The notes beneath the pieces are model-generated. The model made no database searches, had not been told where the DNA came from, and saw only the letters and a list, made by a program, of their open reading frames with translations. A DNA stretch of 64,000 nt from Porphyra umbilicalis (lineage: Eukaryota; Rhodophyta; Bangiophyceae; Bangiales; Bangiaceae), in assembly GCA_002049455.2 (NCBI GenBank), contig KV918918.1, positions 1-64,000 on the forward strand. Reading direction: 5' to 3'. The position numbers were made by a program, and so were the translations under genes. This document shows positions 1 through 11,330 of the stretch, in pieces (positions within the stretch are counted from its first letter, which is position 1; each line of letters begins with the position of its first letter).

Positions 1-1679
1 GGTACCGGGGCCCACCTGCAGCCCTCCGGGGGGCGCCATAGCGTCTGCGGCGCCAGAGGCAGGGCGCCCGCATCCGAGGCAGCGGCACTGAGAGCCGTCG
101 AGGGGATAGGGGAAGGGACTGTGTGGGTTGTCGTTGGCGAAAGAAGAGATGATGGTGGAGGGGGGGAAGATGACGGGGGGGGAGGCGGGGAAGGGGCAGG
201 CGGAAGTGGTGCGTCCGCCATGGTGGGCTCTGGTCGGGGTGTGCCGGGCAGCACCGGGAGCGGCCGCGGACAGCAGCGGTGAGCTGTGGCATGACCAGAC
301 GTGGTCGTGGTCGTGATTTCCCGAGGTCATCCCGCCCCCCCCCAATAAATCCATAAACCCAAGGTCAGGTCACCACTTAAAATTAGCGAAGCTTCTAGTA
401 GGGATCCATTCGCGTTCTCAACGCTCAGGCAGCCACGTTTCATGGAATGGATGGCCCTGGTCTGTTTGATGGTCACCCTCTAGGCCATGTGATTGGATGA
501 TCCCATCTGTACGCCCAATCCCGTGTATCCACGTTTCAGCATTCGATGGCCGACGATCGCTCTGGTCCAGAAGGATTACACATGCGAGCGATTACAGCTT
601 CCTCCAAAAGCGTTTACAGATGCCTTCCTGGAACCCCCACTGTACTCCACACAAGAGCCCCGAAAAGGTCAGCAGCGCGCATCTTTGCGGCCATGTCAGC
701 ACCGCGTCTCCGCCCTCTTCCGTCGTCTCGCCATCTCCCCCCTCCGTCGGGCCCTTCACAGCACCCCTCATCGTCGTCACCGCACCACCGTGCTCTCTCT
801 TGGACGCGCTCGCCACATCCGCCCCTTTCTTTGCCCCCGCGCGCCGCATCCGCCCATTTCTTTCCCCCCCCCCTTCCCCCCCTCCGCACACCATGCACGT
901 TGCGCTGCACTCAGGTACGTTTTTTCTTCAATGTGTTCCTCGTCCTTCCCCGTCCCCCCCCGAGCCCCAGCCGGGTTGTTTACTCTTCTGTTCTTCTTTT
1001 CTTGAGGCATCTGATCGCCTCTGCTGTCGACCTCCCCCTGCGTGTGGCGGCGCGCCGGGTGCTGCGCTTGTCTGCCTTGCTGACCACTTCTTTGTGCTGA
1101 GAATCATACGACAAAGATGAAGATACCAAATGGGGACCGACAATGGGGACGCTTTAACTGGAGAAGACAAAGGGACACAACAACAACTGGGAAAGAGGAA
1201 AGGGACCCAACGACGTCGTGGTCAGAAGAGTGAAGGAGCAGAACGAAAGGCCTCATGACAGTGCTGAAGCTCGGAATTCTATGGCAGCATCGAAAAGAGA
1301 CGCTCCCCCGATGTACAACCATTATGCTGAATATTGCATCACATGATAAGTTAATTGCTCTGTCAGTCATCCCAACAATATTTGTAGAATGGGTGAAGCA
1401 CTCGCTCGTGTGACGGGAAACACATTTGGCGCCTTAGGATAGAATCCTTATTGTTTGAGCAAACGTCATTTTGGAGTTGGACACACCGTTCGACTCAGCT
1501 CATCGAGATCTGTCCTGTGAGGCTATCTCCAAGTCAATCTGATCGAATGTCAAGAACTGGTGGATGCGCACTGGTGACTACTGGCTTTTTCCCAAACTGT
1601 GTGTCTGTGTTCTCACGAAAAATGGAAGCTTCGCTACCTGGTCCCTGCCCTGGGGGACCAACTTGTAAGAAATACAAAA
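1..1679. other. no gene recognised
   Basis: No conserved protein is visible in this stretch. Several overlapping frames are open at 493-1120, but they are Pro/Arg/Ser-rich in every frame and occur on both strands, as expected of C-rich DNA. An AATAAA hexamer near 341 follows a C run and could be a polyadenylation signal of a gene lying to the left. A good splice-donor-like site (CACTCAG|GTACGT) lies near 917 after a short ATG frame; no matching acceptor or exon was found. Confidence 0.5.
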
Positions 1680-1789
1680 AACCGGTTGAGCCGGTTTGTC
1701 GTCTCCGAAACTGGTTTGATCCGGTTTGGCCATTCTTGCCAGTTTAAACCGGTTTCAACCGGTTTCTGGAAACCGGTTGTCCATCCCTA
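1680..1789. repeat. hAT-like transposon end with AACCGGTTT repeats
   Basis: This 110-bp tract holds several copies of AACCGGTTT and its relatives in both orientations and ends in TTGTCCATCCCTA. Read on the other strand the end is TAGGGATGGACAACCGG, a typical hAT-type terminus with subterminal repeats. A related end is present at 59704-59822. No opposite terminus or 8-bp duplication was found, so this is probably a solo or eroded end. Confidence 0.4.
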
Positions 1790-1868
1790 TCTCAGTGGCA
1801 GCCGCCGTCGCTGCCTATCTTTCGTCTTGTGAAAATGGTTTTTTCATTTCGCAAGTCCAGGGTGTTTT

Positions 1869-1907
1869 CGCGAACGCGCTTTCAGTTCCGCGAACGCGTT
1901 TTCAGTT
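1869..1907 (+). promoter_or_regulatory. tandem CGCGAACGCG element upstream of NAT10
   Basis: Two copies of CGCGAACGCGYTTTCAGTT stand in tandem with a 20-bp period, about 0.46 kb before the NAT10 start codon. The core is close to palindromic. The position suits a promoter element, but no factor can be named and the role is inferred. Confidence 0.3.
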
Positions 1908-2361
1908 TTTTCCCGTTCGAGCATGGTGTTGGGGCCCAGCGCGGGCGATCGCGCCGTGGATTCGGGCGCACCGCCGTCGACCGCGGCCGGCGGCTCCGAG
2001 TCGCCGCGCGGCGCGACTGCGACGGCGGCCCCGCCGGTTGCGCCGCGGCTGCCAGCTCCGTCGGCCGACCAGGCGCGCCGTCGCCAACGCCTGGGCGGCC
2101 GCCCCGTCGACTGCCGGCGCGCCCCCCACCCTTTTCTCCCAACCTTTTGGACGGTCCCCCGCCCCGGCGGACCGCGCCGCGTCCCCCCGGCGTCGTCGGC
2201 GTTTGTCCCGGCCGCCGGTGCCGTCGGTGCCGCCTCCCGTCCCCCCCCGTCCCGGTTCCCCCCCTGCCCCGCCTCCCCCTTGTACCACCCTGCTGACTCT
2301 CCCGTCCCCGCCCCCCATTCCCTCCCCCCCCCGCCCCGCCCCCCCCCCCCCGGTCGCCACC

Positions 2362-5300
2362 ATGAAAATCAAGCTGGACCCCCGCATCCGGGGCCTCCTC
2401 GAACTCTCCGTGTCGGCGCACCACCGGTCCCTCTTCCTCATTGTCGGCGACCGGGCGGCGTCGCAGCTCGCCACCCTCCACTACATGCTGTCCAAGGCGG
2501 CGCCCGGGCGCCCCCCCCCCTCCCTCCTGTGGGCGTACAAGGCCGACCTCGGCTTTTCGCCGCACCAGTCGCGGGCGGTGCGGGCGACCAAGAAGCGGGC
2601 GGCGCGGGGGCTCCTCGGCTCGGCGGGTGCGGGCGGCGGCGGCAAGGGTGGGGCCGCCGCCACCGCCGGCGCCGCCGCCGCCGCGCCGACCTTTGAGCTC
2701 TTTGTCGCGTCGGCAACGATCCGCTACACGCGCTACGCAGACGCCGACGCGCTGCTCGGCGCCACGTACGGCATGGTCGTGCTCCAAGACTTTGAGGGCC
2801 TCACCCCCAACCTCCTCGCCCGCACCGTGGAGATGGCGTCGGGGGGGGGCGCGGTCGTCCTCCTCGTCAAGGCCATGCCGAGCCTCCGCGCCCTCTACCG
2901 CCTGACGCTCGACGCGCACGCGCGGCTCGCCACCCCCGCCCACCCGACGGTGGTGCCCCGGTGGAACCGCCGCTTTGTCTTGTCCCTCGCCTCGTGCCGC
3001 GCGGCGCTCGTCGTCGACGATGAGCTCAACGTGTTGCCCCTCTTTTCGCACAACCGGGGGGGGGGGGGCGACGCCGTCGCGGCCACCGCCGCCGGCAGCG
3101 GCAGTGACGGCGACGACGGTGGCCCTCGCCCAATGGGCACCGCCCCCCCCCGCTCCGCGTCGGCGGCGGGGGCAGCCGACGCGGACCTCACCGCCCTCAA
3201 GGCGTCGCTCGTCGACACGCCGGGCGTCGGCACCGCCGTCGGCATGACGGTGACGGCCGACCAGGCGCGGGCGGTACTGACGCTCTCCGACGCGGCGCAG
3301 ACGGGGGGGGCCTCCACGGTGGCGCTCACTGCTGGGCGCGGGCGGGGCAAGTCGGTCGCCCTCGGTCTGGCCATTGCGGTCGCCCTCCACGGCGGGTACA
3401 AGGACATCCTCCTCACCGCGCCGGCGGTGGAAAGCGTCGGCGCTGTGTTTGCGTTTGTCATTGCCGCGGCGGGGGCGTTTGGGTGGGCGGAGCACCTCGA
3501 CTTTGCGGTCGTGCGCGACCGGGGGGGGGGGGTCGGCTCGAGCCGCGGCGGCGGCGGCGGCGGTGGCGGCGGTGGCGGTGGCGCCCCCGCCGCCCGTGGC
3601 CCCATCCGCCGCATCGACGTGCACGCGCGGGCGTCGGCGGTGGCGGCCGCCGCCGACGGTGACGGGGCGGGCGCCCCCCCCGCGTCCCGCCGCCCCGGCA
3701 CCGTGCGGTACGTGGCGCCCGCCGAGGCGGCGGCGGCGGCGGCGGCGTTTGGCGGCGGCGGCGTCGAGCTCCTCGTCGTGGACGAGGCGGCGGCCATCCC
3801 GCTGCCGACCGTCCGCGGGATGCTCGGGCCGTTTCCCGTGTGGCTCGCCTCGACGGTGGCGGGGTACGAGGGGACGGGGCGGAGCTTGTCGTTGAAGCTC
3901 CTCGAGCAGCTGCGCGTCGCCGCGTCGGGGTCCGCGCCGGCGGTGGGGGGCGCCGTCCGCGGGCCCGGCGGGGCGGCGGGCGGCGCCCCCGCCGGCCGCC
4001 CGTTTCGGCACGTTAAGCTCGCCGCGCCCGTGCGCTACGCGCCCGGCGACGCCGTCGAGGCGTGGCTCGACCGCCTCCTCCTCCTCTCGGCGGGCGCAGA
4101 CGCGGCGTCGCCCGCGGCGACGCTCCCCGCCGGCTACGCGCCCGACCCCGCCGCGTGTCAGCTGCTCGCCGTCAACCGGGACGCGCTCTTTAGCGGCCAC
4201 GCCGCGTCAGAGGCCTTTCTCTCCACCGCCATGGGCCTCTTCATCGCGTCCCACTATAAGAATGCGCCGTCGGATTTGCTGCTCGCCGCCGACGCGCCGG
4301 CGCACCGCCTGTTTGTGTTGCTCGGGCCCGACCCGCCGGCGGGCGGCGGCGCGTCGGGCGGCGCCCTCCCCGACGTCCTTGCGGCCGTGCAGGTGTGCCT
4401 CGAGGGCGGCATCTCCCGGTCCGCCGCCGCCGCGGCGCTCGGCCGCGGCGAGCGCGGCGCCGGCGACTTGATCCCGTGGACGGTCGGGCAGCAGTTTGGG
4501 GAGCCGGGCTTTGCGGCGCTCCCGGGCGGCCGCGTCGTGCGCCTCGCGGTGCACCCGCGGGTGCAGGGGATGGGGTACGGCTCCCGCGCGGTGGCGCTGC
4601 TCGTCGACTATTATGGGGGGGGGGGGTCGCCCCGGGCGTCCCGTCGACCGCCGAGGCGGAAGCCGCGGCAGCGGCGGCCACTGCGGCCGCCGCCGGCGGG
4701 GACGACGACGGCGCGTCGGCCGACGCGGCGGAGCTGCCGCCGCTGCTGTCGCGGCTGTCAGAGCGCCGCCCCGAGCGCCTCGCCTACCTCGGCGTCTCGT
4801 ACGGGCTGACGCCGCGGCTGCACGCCTTTTGGGCGCGCGCCGCCTTCCTCCCCGTCTACGTGCGGCCGGTCACCAACGAGACGACGGGGGAACACACGTG
4901 CATCATGCTCCGCGCCTTTGACCGCACCGCCGGCGGCGGCGACGGCGTCGGCCATGACAATGACGACGACGGCGACGACGACGACGCGGTGCGGCCGGCG
5001 GCGGCGGCCGACGCGGCGGCGGCGGCGGGCCCGCCGGCGGCACGCACCGACGCGGCCGCCGGCGGCGGCGCCTCCTGGCTCCCCGCCCTCCACCGCGACT
5101 GGCGGCGGCGCCTCGGCGTGCTCCTCGGGCGGGAGCTGGCGGGCGTGCCCGCGGCAACGGCGCTCGCGCTCCTCGCCGACGGCAGCGGGCCCGCCGCGGC
5201 GGTGCGTCGGGCCGACGCGGCGGCGGGCCTCGCGACCGCCGCCGCCGCGGTGAGCGCCCACGACCTCGGCCGCCTCGACGCCTATGTGCGGCGGGCGGTG

Positions 5301-6042
5301 GATGTCGGGGTGGTCGCCGACCTGCTGCCGGCGGCGGCAGCCGTCGGCCTCGTTGCAGGGGGGGTGCGCGTCACAGACGCCGCGTCGGTCGCCGGGGGGG
5401 GTGGGGGGGGGGGGGCGCGCCCCCCCCGGCCCTCTTGCCCCTCTCGCTCGCGCAAGCTGCCGTACTGGCGGCGGTCGGCCTGCAGCGGAAAACCATTGAC
5501 GGGGTGGCGGGGGAGCTCGGGCTCCCGGCCGCACAGGTGCTCGCGCTCCTCCACAAGGCCGTCCGCAAGGTCGCCGCGGCGGTGCGGGGGGGGCGCCAAG
5601 CCGCCGCCGCCGCCGCCCTGGGCGGCGCCCCCACCCCCGCCCCTGCCGGCGGCCGCCCGCCGCCGTCGGCCGCGGCGGCGGCAGCGTCGCCGCGCCCGCC
5701 GGCGGCCGACGGCGACGGCGCACCCGCGCCGTCGCACGCGTCGGACGACGACGCGGCCGGCGGCGGCGGCGGCGGCGGCGGCGGTCCCACCGCCCCCGTG
5801 CCGCGCGGCGGCGCCGGCGGCGGCGCCCTCGCGCCCGCCCTCCGCCAGTACGCGGTGGCCGTCGAGCCCGCACCCGGCGGCGTGGCGCCGGGGGGGGTCC
5901 TCTCCGCCCCCGTCAAGCGGCGGCGCGTCGGCGACGCGGAGGCGCCGGCGGGGGCGGGGGGGGGGGGGGGGGGAAGAAAAAGAGCAAGCGCGAAAAGAGG
6001 GGGGGGGGGGGGGGGCGCAAGGCCTCAAAGGCCAAGGCGTGA
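2362..6042 (+). CDS. NAT10: RNA cytidine acetyltransferase (NAT10/Kre33/TmcA family), broken by three frame changes
   Basis: This enzyme makes N4-acetylcytidine in 18S rRNA and in tRNA, and acts in the nucleolus in small-subunit assembly. The ATG at 2362 has a CCACC context and opens with MKIKLDPRIRGLLELSVSAH, the family N-terminus. In order follow the tRNA-Met-transferase-type helicase with P-loop GRGRGKS (about 3337) and Walker B VVDEAAAIPLP (about 3775), then the GNAT core with RLAVHPRVQGMGYGSRA (about 4540-4590). The family motif RLAYLGVSYGLTPRLHAFW lies at about 4774-4830, the helical C-terminal region with LSLAQAAVLAAVGLQRKTID at about 5440-5500, and a lysine-rich tail KKKSKREKR before the TGA at 6040. 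The protein moves frame at G runs near 4615-4626, 5394-5415 and 5956-5973, each time by the same step. Large Ala/Gly inserts lengthen it. It converges on the next gene. Confidence 0.88.
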
Positions 6043-6264
6043 GCGGGGGGTGGGGGGGGGGGGGGGGGGGGGGGGGTGTCGGCGCTGCGCGCGTGCGCGA
6101 GCGCGGTGTGGGGAGAGGCGACGGGGGGCATCGCGACGAGTGTAAGCGACACACGAAAAAAAAAATAACGGATGCCCACGTCGCTACTCTGCTCGCCCGT
6201 ATCCCCATCTCTCCGTCCATCCCCCTTTCCTCCCCCCCCGCCCCCCCGCCCCCCCCCGACCCCC

Positions 6265-6935
6265 TCATGCCATCCCCCCCCCTCCTCCACCTCGACGCCC
6301 AGCGCCTTGCCGACGTCCACCCCCGCCGCGACCATCACCTCGGCCAGCCGCTCCCGCGACGCCATACTCATCGCCACCGTCTTGGCGCACGCCGCGCGCG
6401 CGTCATTGGCCACACACGCCTTGCCGTGCCACACGTGGAGCAGGTTGGGCTCGAGGCCCCGCACGACGCCGACGCCCCCCGCGTCCCGAAAGCGGTTGTA
6501 CAAGTCAACGTCCTCCGACCCCCAGCCGCTGTAGCGGCGCTCCTCCCCGCCCCCAAACCCGCCGACCGCCTCCCAGTCGAGCCGGTGCGCACACACGGGC
6601 CCGTACGAGGAGGTGCGCCAGTAGCCCGAGGATGCGGTCAAGCCCGGCGGCAGCGCCGCGTAGAGGGACCAAAAGATGGGGAACCACACCTGCCCGCCCG
6701 CCGTCGCGACGGAGCGGCAGTTGCGGAGCGCCGCCGGCTTGAGCACCAAGTCCACATCCGTGACGAAAAAGAGGGCGGGGAGGGGCAGCAGCTTGACCGC
6801 GTCGCGGATGGCGACGGAGCGGGAAAAGTTGCCGCCGCGGTCCCCGGCGGTCGTCAAGACGGTCACGCCGTCGGTCGGCGCGCCCGCCGGGGGGGGGCGC
6901 CCCCGCGGGCGGGGCCCCCGCCCGGCGGCGGCACC

Positions 6936-6974
<39 letters not shown>

Positions 6975-7504
6975 CCGTCGAGCGGCGGGAGGAGGAGGGG
7001 CAGCTTGGCGTCGGCCACGACCTTGTTAACCGCCGGGTGCTCCCCGTGGAGCGTCGCAATGATGAGCGACAGCGCGGGGTCGTTGCGGCGGAGGCGGCCG
7101 TACTCGGAGAGGTAGGCGGCGAGCTGCGACGGGCGGCCGGAAAAGGGGAGGATGAGCGTCAGCGGCGCCGCGGGGGGGCGGGGCAACACCGCCACGCTGC
7201 ACCCGCCGCCGCTGCCGCCGCCACCGCCGCCGACGCCGCTGCTGCCGCCGCCGCCGAGCGGCCGCGTGACCACCACCGTAAACGCCACGGGCGTCGACGG
7301 CGGCGTCGCGGCGTCCGCGTCGCCGCCCCCCCCCGCCGCCGGCGCGGCGACCGCCGCCGCGTCCACGTCAAACGCCCACACCTCCCCCGCCGTCGCCTCG
7401 AGGCGGTAGTGCGTGATGGGCACGGCCACGTTGGCGAGGGCGGCGGCGCCCGCCCCCCCACCCCCCCCTCACCCCCACCCCCACCCCCATCCCCCCCCCC
7501 CCCC

Positions 7505-7535
<31 letters not shown>

Positions 7536-8344
7536 ATTGTCCGCCGCGAGCATCACGGCGAGGGCGTCGAGCGCGAGCGCCGCCGACACGTTCCACCGGC
7601 GGGCCCAGGCGGTTGGCCACTCGCCCCGCGGGGCGCCGTGCCCCCCCCCCGCGGGCGTAAACAGCTTGGCCTTGTACGCGTCGACGGTGGAAAAGACGGT
7701 CTCCCCGTCGGGCGGGTCGTGCACCCGCCGCCGCCGCGCGACCTCCTCCGCGTCGGGCGGGGTGGCGAGCGACGGGGCCCACACGGCGGCGGCGGGGGGG
7801 ACGGCGGGCAGGCGTCCACCACCGCCGCCGCCCCCGCTGCTGCCGCCGCCGCCGAGGCCACCACCGCCGCCGCCGCCGACACCGCCGCCGGCGCCGCCGC
7901 GCGGCGGCACGCGCAGCGTGCAGCAACCACCGCCGAGGGTGTCGGCGAGGCCAGGAGCGGACGCCGCCCCCCCCCCCCGCCCCCGCCCGCCGGCGCGCAC
8001 CCCCCATACACCTCGGCCGGCGGCGGCTCGGCGGCCGCCAGCCGCGCGGCGGCGGCGGCGAGCCAGTCGGCCGACGACCCCCCCCGGCGGCTCGCCGTCG
8101 CACCACCGTCGGCGGGTGGCGGCGGCAGCGCGAGCGCCGCCCACGGGTCGAGGCCGCCGCCCCCGCCCGTCGGCGCGGGTGGCGGCCCCGTCGCCCACAG
8201 GGCGACGACGAGGAGGCAGGCGGCGGCGGCGGCGGCGGCGGCAGCGACGGCCGCGCGGCGGCCGCCGCGGGGGCGCCCAAAGCGGGGGGCGGGCTTGCGG
8301 TGGAGCGACGCGGCGACCCAGCGGAGGGAGGCGGGTAGCGTCAT
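6265..8344 (-). CDS. chondroitin N-acetylgalactosaminyltransferase-like glycosyltransferase, type II membrane protein, frame-broken
   Basis: A Golgi-type GT. The ATG at 8344 opens MTLPASLRWVAASLHRKPAP; about 30 residues on there is one hydrophobic segment ([19 protein letters not shown]) that fits a signal anchor. The catalytic part contains LTLILPFSGRPSQLAAYLSE (about 7160), the metal-binding DxD in FFVTDVDLVL (about 6750), GGFGGGEERRYSGWGSEDVD (about 6500-6560) and LHVWHGKAC (about 6420-6445), which together are the signature of the CHGN/CSGALNACT family. The frame changes at C/G-rich runs near 7967-7979, 7455-7505 and 6893-6899. The C-terminus is unclear: in the last frame it runs on to 5913, over the end of NAT10, while one shift in the C run at 6274-6282 gives a stop at 6265. 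The donor and acceptor sugars cannot be told from sequence; red algae are not known for chondroitin. Confidence 0.75.
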
Positions 8345-11330
8345 GGTGGGGGGGGGGGGGGGGGGGTCGGCAGCCGCCGCCGCGGGGGCGTCAGTGGCGG
8401 CAATGGAGGGTGGGGGCGCGGGGGGCGGGGGGGCGCCCGCGGTGGAGGGGGAGGAGACGGTGGGGGGGGGGCGGGGGGGACCGCACACGCAACGCCCCGA
8501 CGCCCGGCGCGCGTCACGACGGCGGGGACGTGCCGACCAGCGGGCGGCGCCGAAAGGGCGGGGCGGGCGCGCCGGCGGGGGGGGCGGCGGGGCGCAGACC
8601 CGCCGGCGGGGGGGGTTTTTGCGCGACTCGGGGTGGCGGACTGGCCCGGTCGCCGCCCACACCCGCGCGCGCGCGCACGCCGCGGCGGCGGCCGAGCGGT
8701 GGGGTGGGGGGGCAGCCTGTCGGTTTGGGGCCACGATCGCCGTCGGGGGCCCCGGTGGCGGCGGCCGCCGCCGGCGCGCACGTCAGCCCGCGGCACGTGG
8801 TCGCCCGCCGCGGTCGGGCCTTCCGGGGCGCGCCGACCAACCGGGGCGGCCGTCGCGGCAATCGTCGCGGGGGGGTGTCACACCCCCCCACCGACACGCG
8901 GTGTGTCGGCCTGCTCCAGCTGGCGGCTGCCGTCGGGGGGGCCTTGACACGGCGGCGTTCCGGGGGGGGGGGTGCCGCCCCGCCCGAGGGTGTACGCCAC
9001 GGATTGGGCAGCGATGCGGGCGCGCTTAAAATCAAGACGGGGGTTGTGAACACGCGCACACGGGGACTGTTTTATCGTCAACTCTTCCCAGACGTGGGCG
9101 TATGTCCAGCGCACAACGTGGCTGATATCTGGTGGGGGCTACAAGGTACGAGAAGTGGGTCGTCCGCAGCTATTGATCTCCAAACGTGTTGACAATGCAA
9201 CTCCGCTGCCATTCTTTCACTTGATGATGTAATACTGGTTTTGGATATGCGGGTACGAAAAAGCTGGCGCCCGTTTTCACTCGTGTGCGTCCATGCAATG
9301 CCCACCCGGAACCTGCGTCGTTCGTCGGTCGTCGCCGTCCAGGTGCACCGCCCGTGTTCGAGTGCGTGCAGCAACCCGAGCAACTCCGCAGTGGTCGACG
9401 AGAACGTCGGCGGGAGAGACAATAGCTTCCAGGCTCTCCCTGTCAAGCGCCCCGTCCTTGTGGAGCGTGGCCAGAGGCCGCGGTTCTTCTCTTTGTCTTG
9501 TGCGCTGGGTAGGAATACCTCCACCTCAGCTGTCGTTTGATTGTTTTCAATCGATCGCGGAGGTGAACAACGACAGAGAAGCACGTCCGAGAGGAGGAGA
9601 GTCTGTGCCGGCGTGAAGAGCGCAGTTCGATGCAGCTTGCAGCTTGCAGCTTGGGCGCCAAATAGCACGACAGGCTGTCTCTGGAGCCTATTCTTGCGTC
9701 ACCATTGGTCCTGCTCGGGGGGGCATCGCTTCAAGAGGCGCCGGCGTTGCGCCTCAGAAAAAACGATCCCGTGGAGCATGAGACAGAACTTCTACAGGAG
9801 TGGAATAGTCTTGCAAACTATATATCTGAAATATCTTGGTCGTACATATGTTCATTCAATGGGTAATCTTCTGCATATCTTGATCCATTTCTACCCTGTG
9901 AGTCTTCCACCTCGATGCGTATTCCACCGTTCCGAGTCGTGAATCGATGGGCTCCCCTGCGAATCTGTGTGGCCCAACGGCCGGGCCCATCCCCGTTCAA
10001 TCCGCTGCGCTGCCCGTGCCAGGCCGGCGTTCCGCGCCACCCCTCGCCAAACGACCCCGCTGTGGCGGGTTTTGCGCCACCCCCCGCCCCCGGCGTTGCA
10101 CCAGTCATGGCAATGGGCCCGTACAGCAGCAGCCGCGGCGGACCGTCAACCCCGAGCAGTTGGGGCCCCAACTGCATTGATTTAGGCTTCTGCCGGCACC
10201 CCCCGTCACGCGCCGGTGCCGCCGCGCCACCCACAGTCGCCTCAGAAGCACCCCCCCGGACGCCGGCCACACGCGTGTTTGACCTGGCGCGCCGCTTCGG
10301 CGGGGGGTCGGTGCTCCGTGCCAGGGTGCAGCTCCCCCCCCCTTCAAGCCCCCCCCCCCCCCCCTCGACACCCACTCGGCACCCCCCGTGACTCGGACCT
10401 GCCAGCACAACCCCCCCGGCGGCTGTGTGCGGCGGCGGCCGCGAGTGCCCCTCTGCCGCGCGTGCCCGCCGGTGCCCGCGTGGGGCGTCTGCGTGCTTCG
10501 CACGAGCGTGCGGCGGCAGGGCGCCCCCCCCCGCGGGCACCTCCCATTTGCCCCCCCCCCTCCCCCCTCCCCCCCCGAGCGCGCCGGCCGACGGCGGCGC
10601 CGCGCGCGCCGACGCTGCTGCCCGCCGGCCCGCCGGCACCCCTGCGGCCGACGCCGACGCCCATCGACGCTCGCCGTCGACCGCCGGCGCCGCTGTGCCG
10701 CTGTGGCCGACGGCGGGCGGGCTTTGACCGCCTGTGGTGTTTCTGCCCCTTGCAACCGCCGTGAGCTCCGCCCATCTGTGTTGGCGGCCCCGTCGGGCCG
10801 CCCCCCGTCCCTCCCCCCCCCCCCGCCCACGCCACCATCAGCGTCGCTCCGCGCCTGCCTCTCCCCTGCCAGCGTCGGCTCCCGGTGCGGCTCTGCTCGG
10901 GCGTGCGCGCGTCTCTCCCGAGTCGGGCGCGGGGACGGGGTGGTGGGTTTGGCGCGCCCCCCGGAGCCCCCACCGCCGCACCGCCGCCGCGCCCCGACCG
11001 CACGCCGGTGGTGGCGGCGGCCACCGGGCGCGCCGCCCCGCCCGCTCCTGATTGCTGCTTGGCCGTTTCCCCCGGCGGGGGGAAGCGGGCCGCCGCTGTC
11101 TCTACCGCCGCTGCTACTACGCTGCCGCCGCCGCCGCCGCCGCCCCCGTGCCCACGTGCCCGTCCCGGCGGGCGGTGGTGCGTGCGCCCATGCGCGGCTT
11201 TGGTGGCGGACCGCGGCAGCAGGGGCGGGTCCCCCCGACTGACGGGGGGGTGTGGCGGCGGGTTACTCGCTCACGCCGGTAGGCGGTCTAGCGCGGCGCC
11301 GACGGCGCCCTCCCGGTCGCCGCGGCCGCC
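8345..11330. other. intergenic region between divergent genes; no intact gene seen
   Basis: The first 700 bases are extremely G-rich and open in several frames without a conserved motif. From 9.0 to 9.9 kb composition is closer to average and holds a possible LINE relic. From 10.2 to 11.3 kb the DNA is again C-rich and open in all frames. A 21-bp palindrome of G7 and C7 arms lies at 8869-8889, and GCAGCTT is repeated three times near 9632-9652. The region separates the divergent glycosyltransferase and WNK genes and must include both promoters. Confidence 0.5.
9078..9668 (-). pseudogene. possible RNase H remnant of a non-LTR retrotransposon
   Basis: A 196-codon open frame with no ATG. Its middle part reads SSTTAELLGLLHALEHG, close to the RNase H segment that carries the catalytic Glu in LINE-encoded RNase H domains (pattern SSTxAELxALLxAL). 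The preceding Asp-containing strand and the final Asp/His block are not recognisable. I read it as a degraded fragment. The resemblance is short and may be chance. Confidence 0.25.

Noticed and set aside
493-1120. Three overlapping plus-strand frames
   Set aside because: All are Pro/Ser/Arg-rich with no conserved motif, and the minus strand is open too. C-rich DNA explains them.
1882-4200. 772-codon open frame on the minus strand opposite NAT10
   Set aside because: It is an Arg/Gly/Ala-rich shadow of a GC-saturated coding strand. The plus strand carries the conserved NAT10 motifs.
4600-6000. Programmed ribosomal frameshifting at the G runs of NAT10
   Set aside because: Three shifts in one housekeeping gene, and similar breaks in neighbours at other runs, fit sequence error or length mutation better. 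No slippery-site/pseudoknot arrangement is evident.
7413-9192. Long plus-strand frames over the glycosyltransferase gene
   Set aside because: They are low-complexity Arg/Gly/Pro products of G runs, opposite conserved minus-strand motifs.
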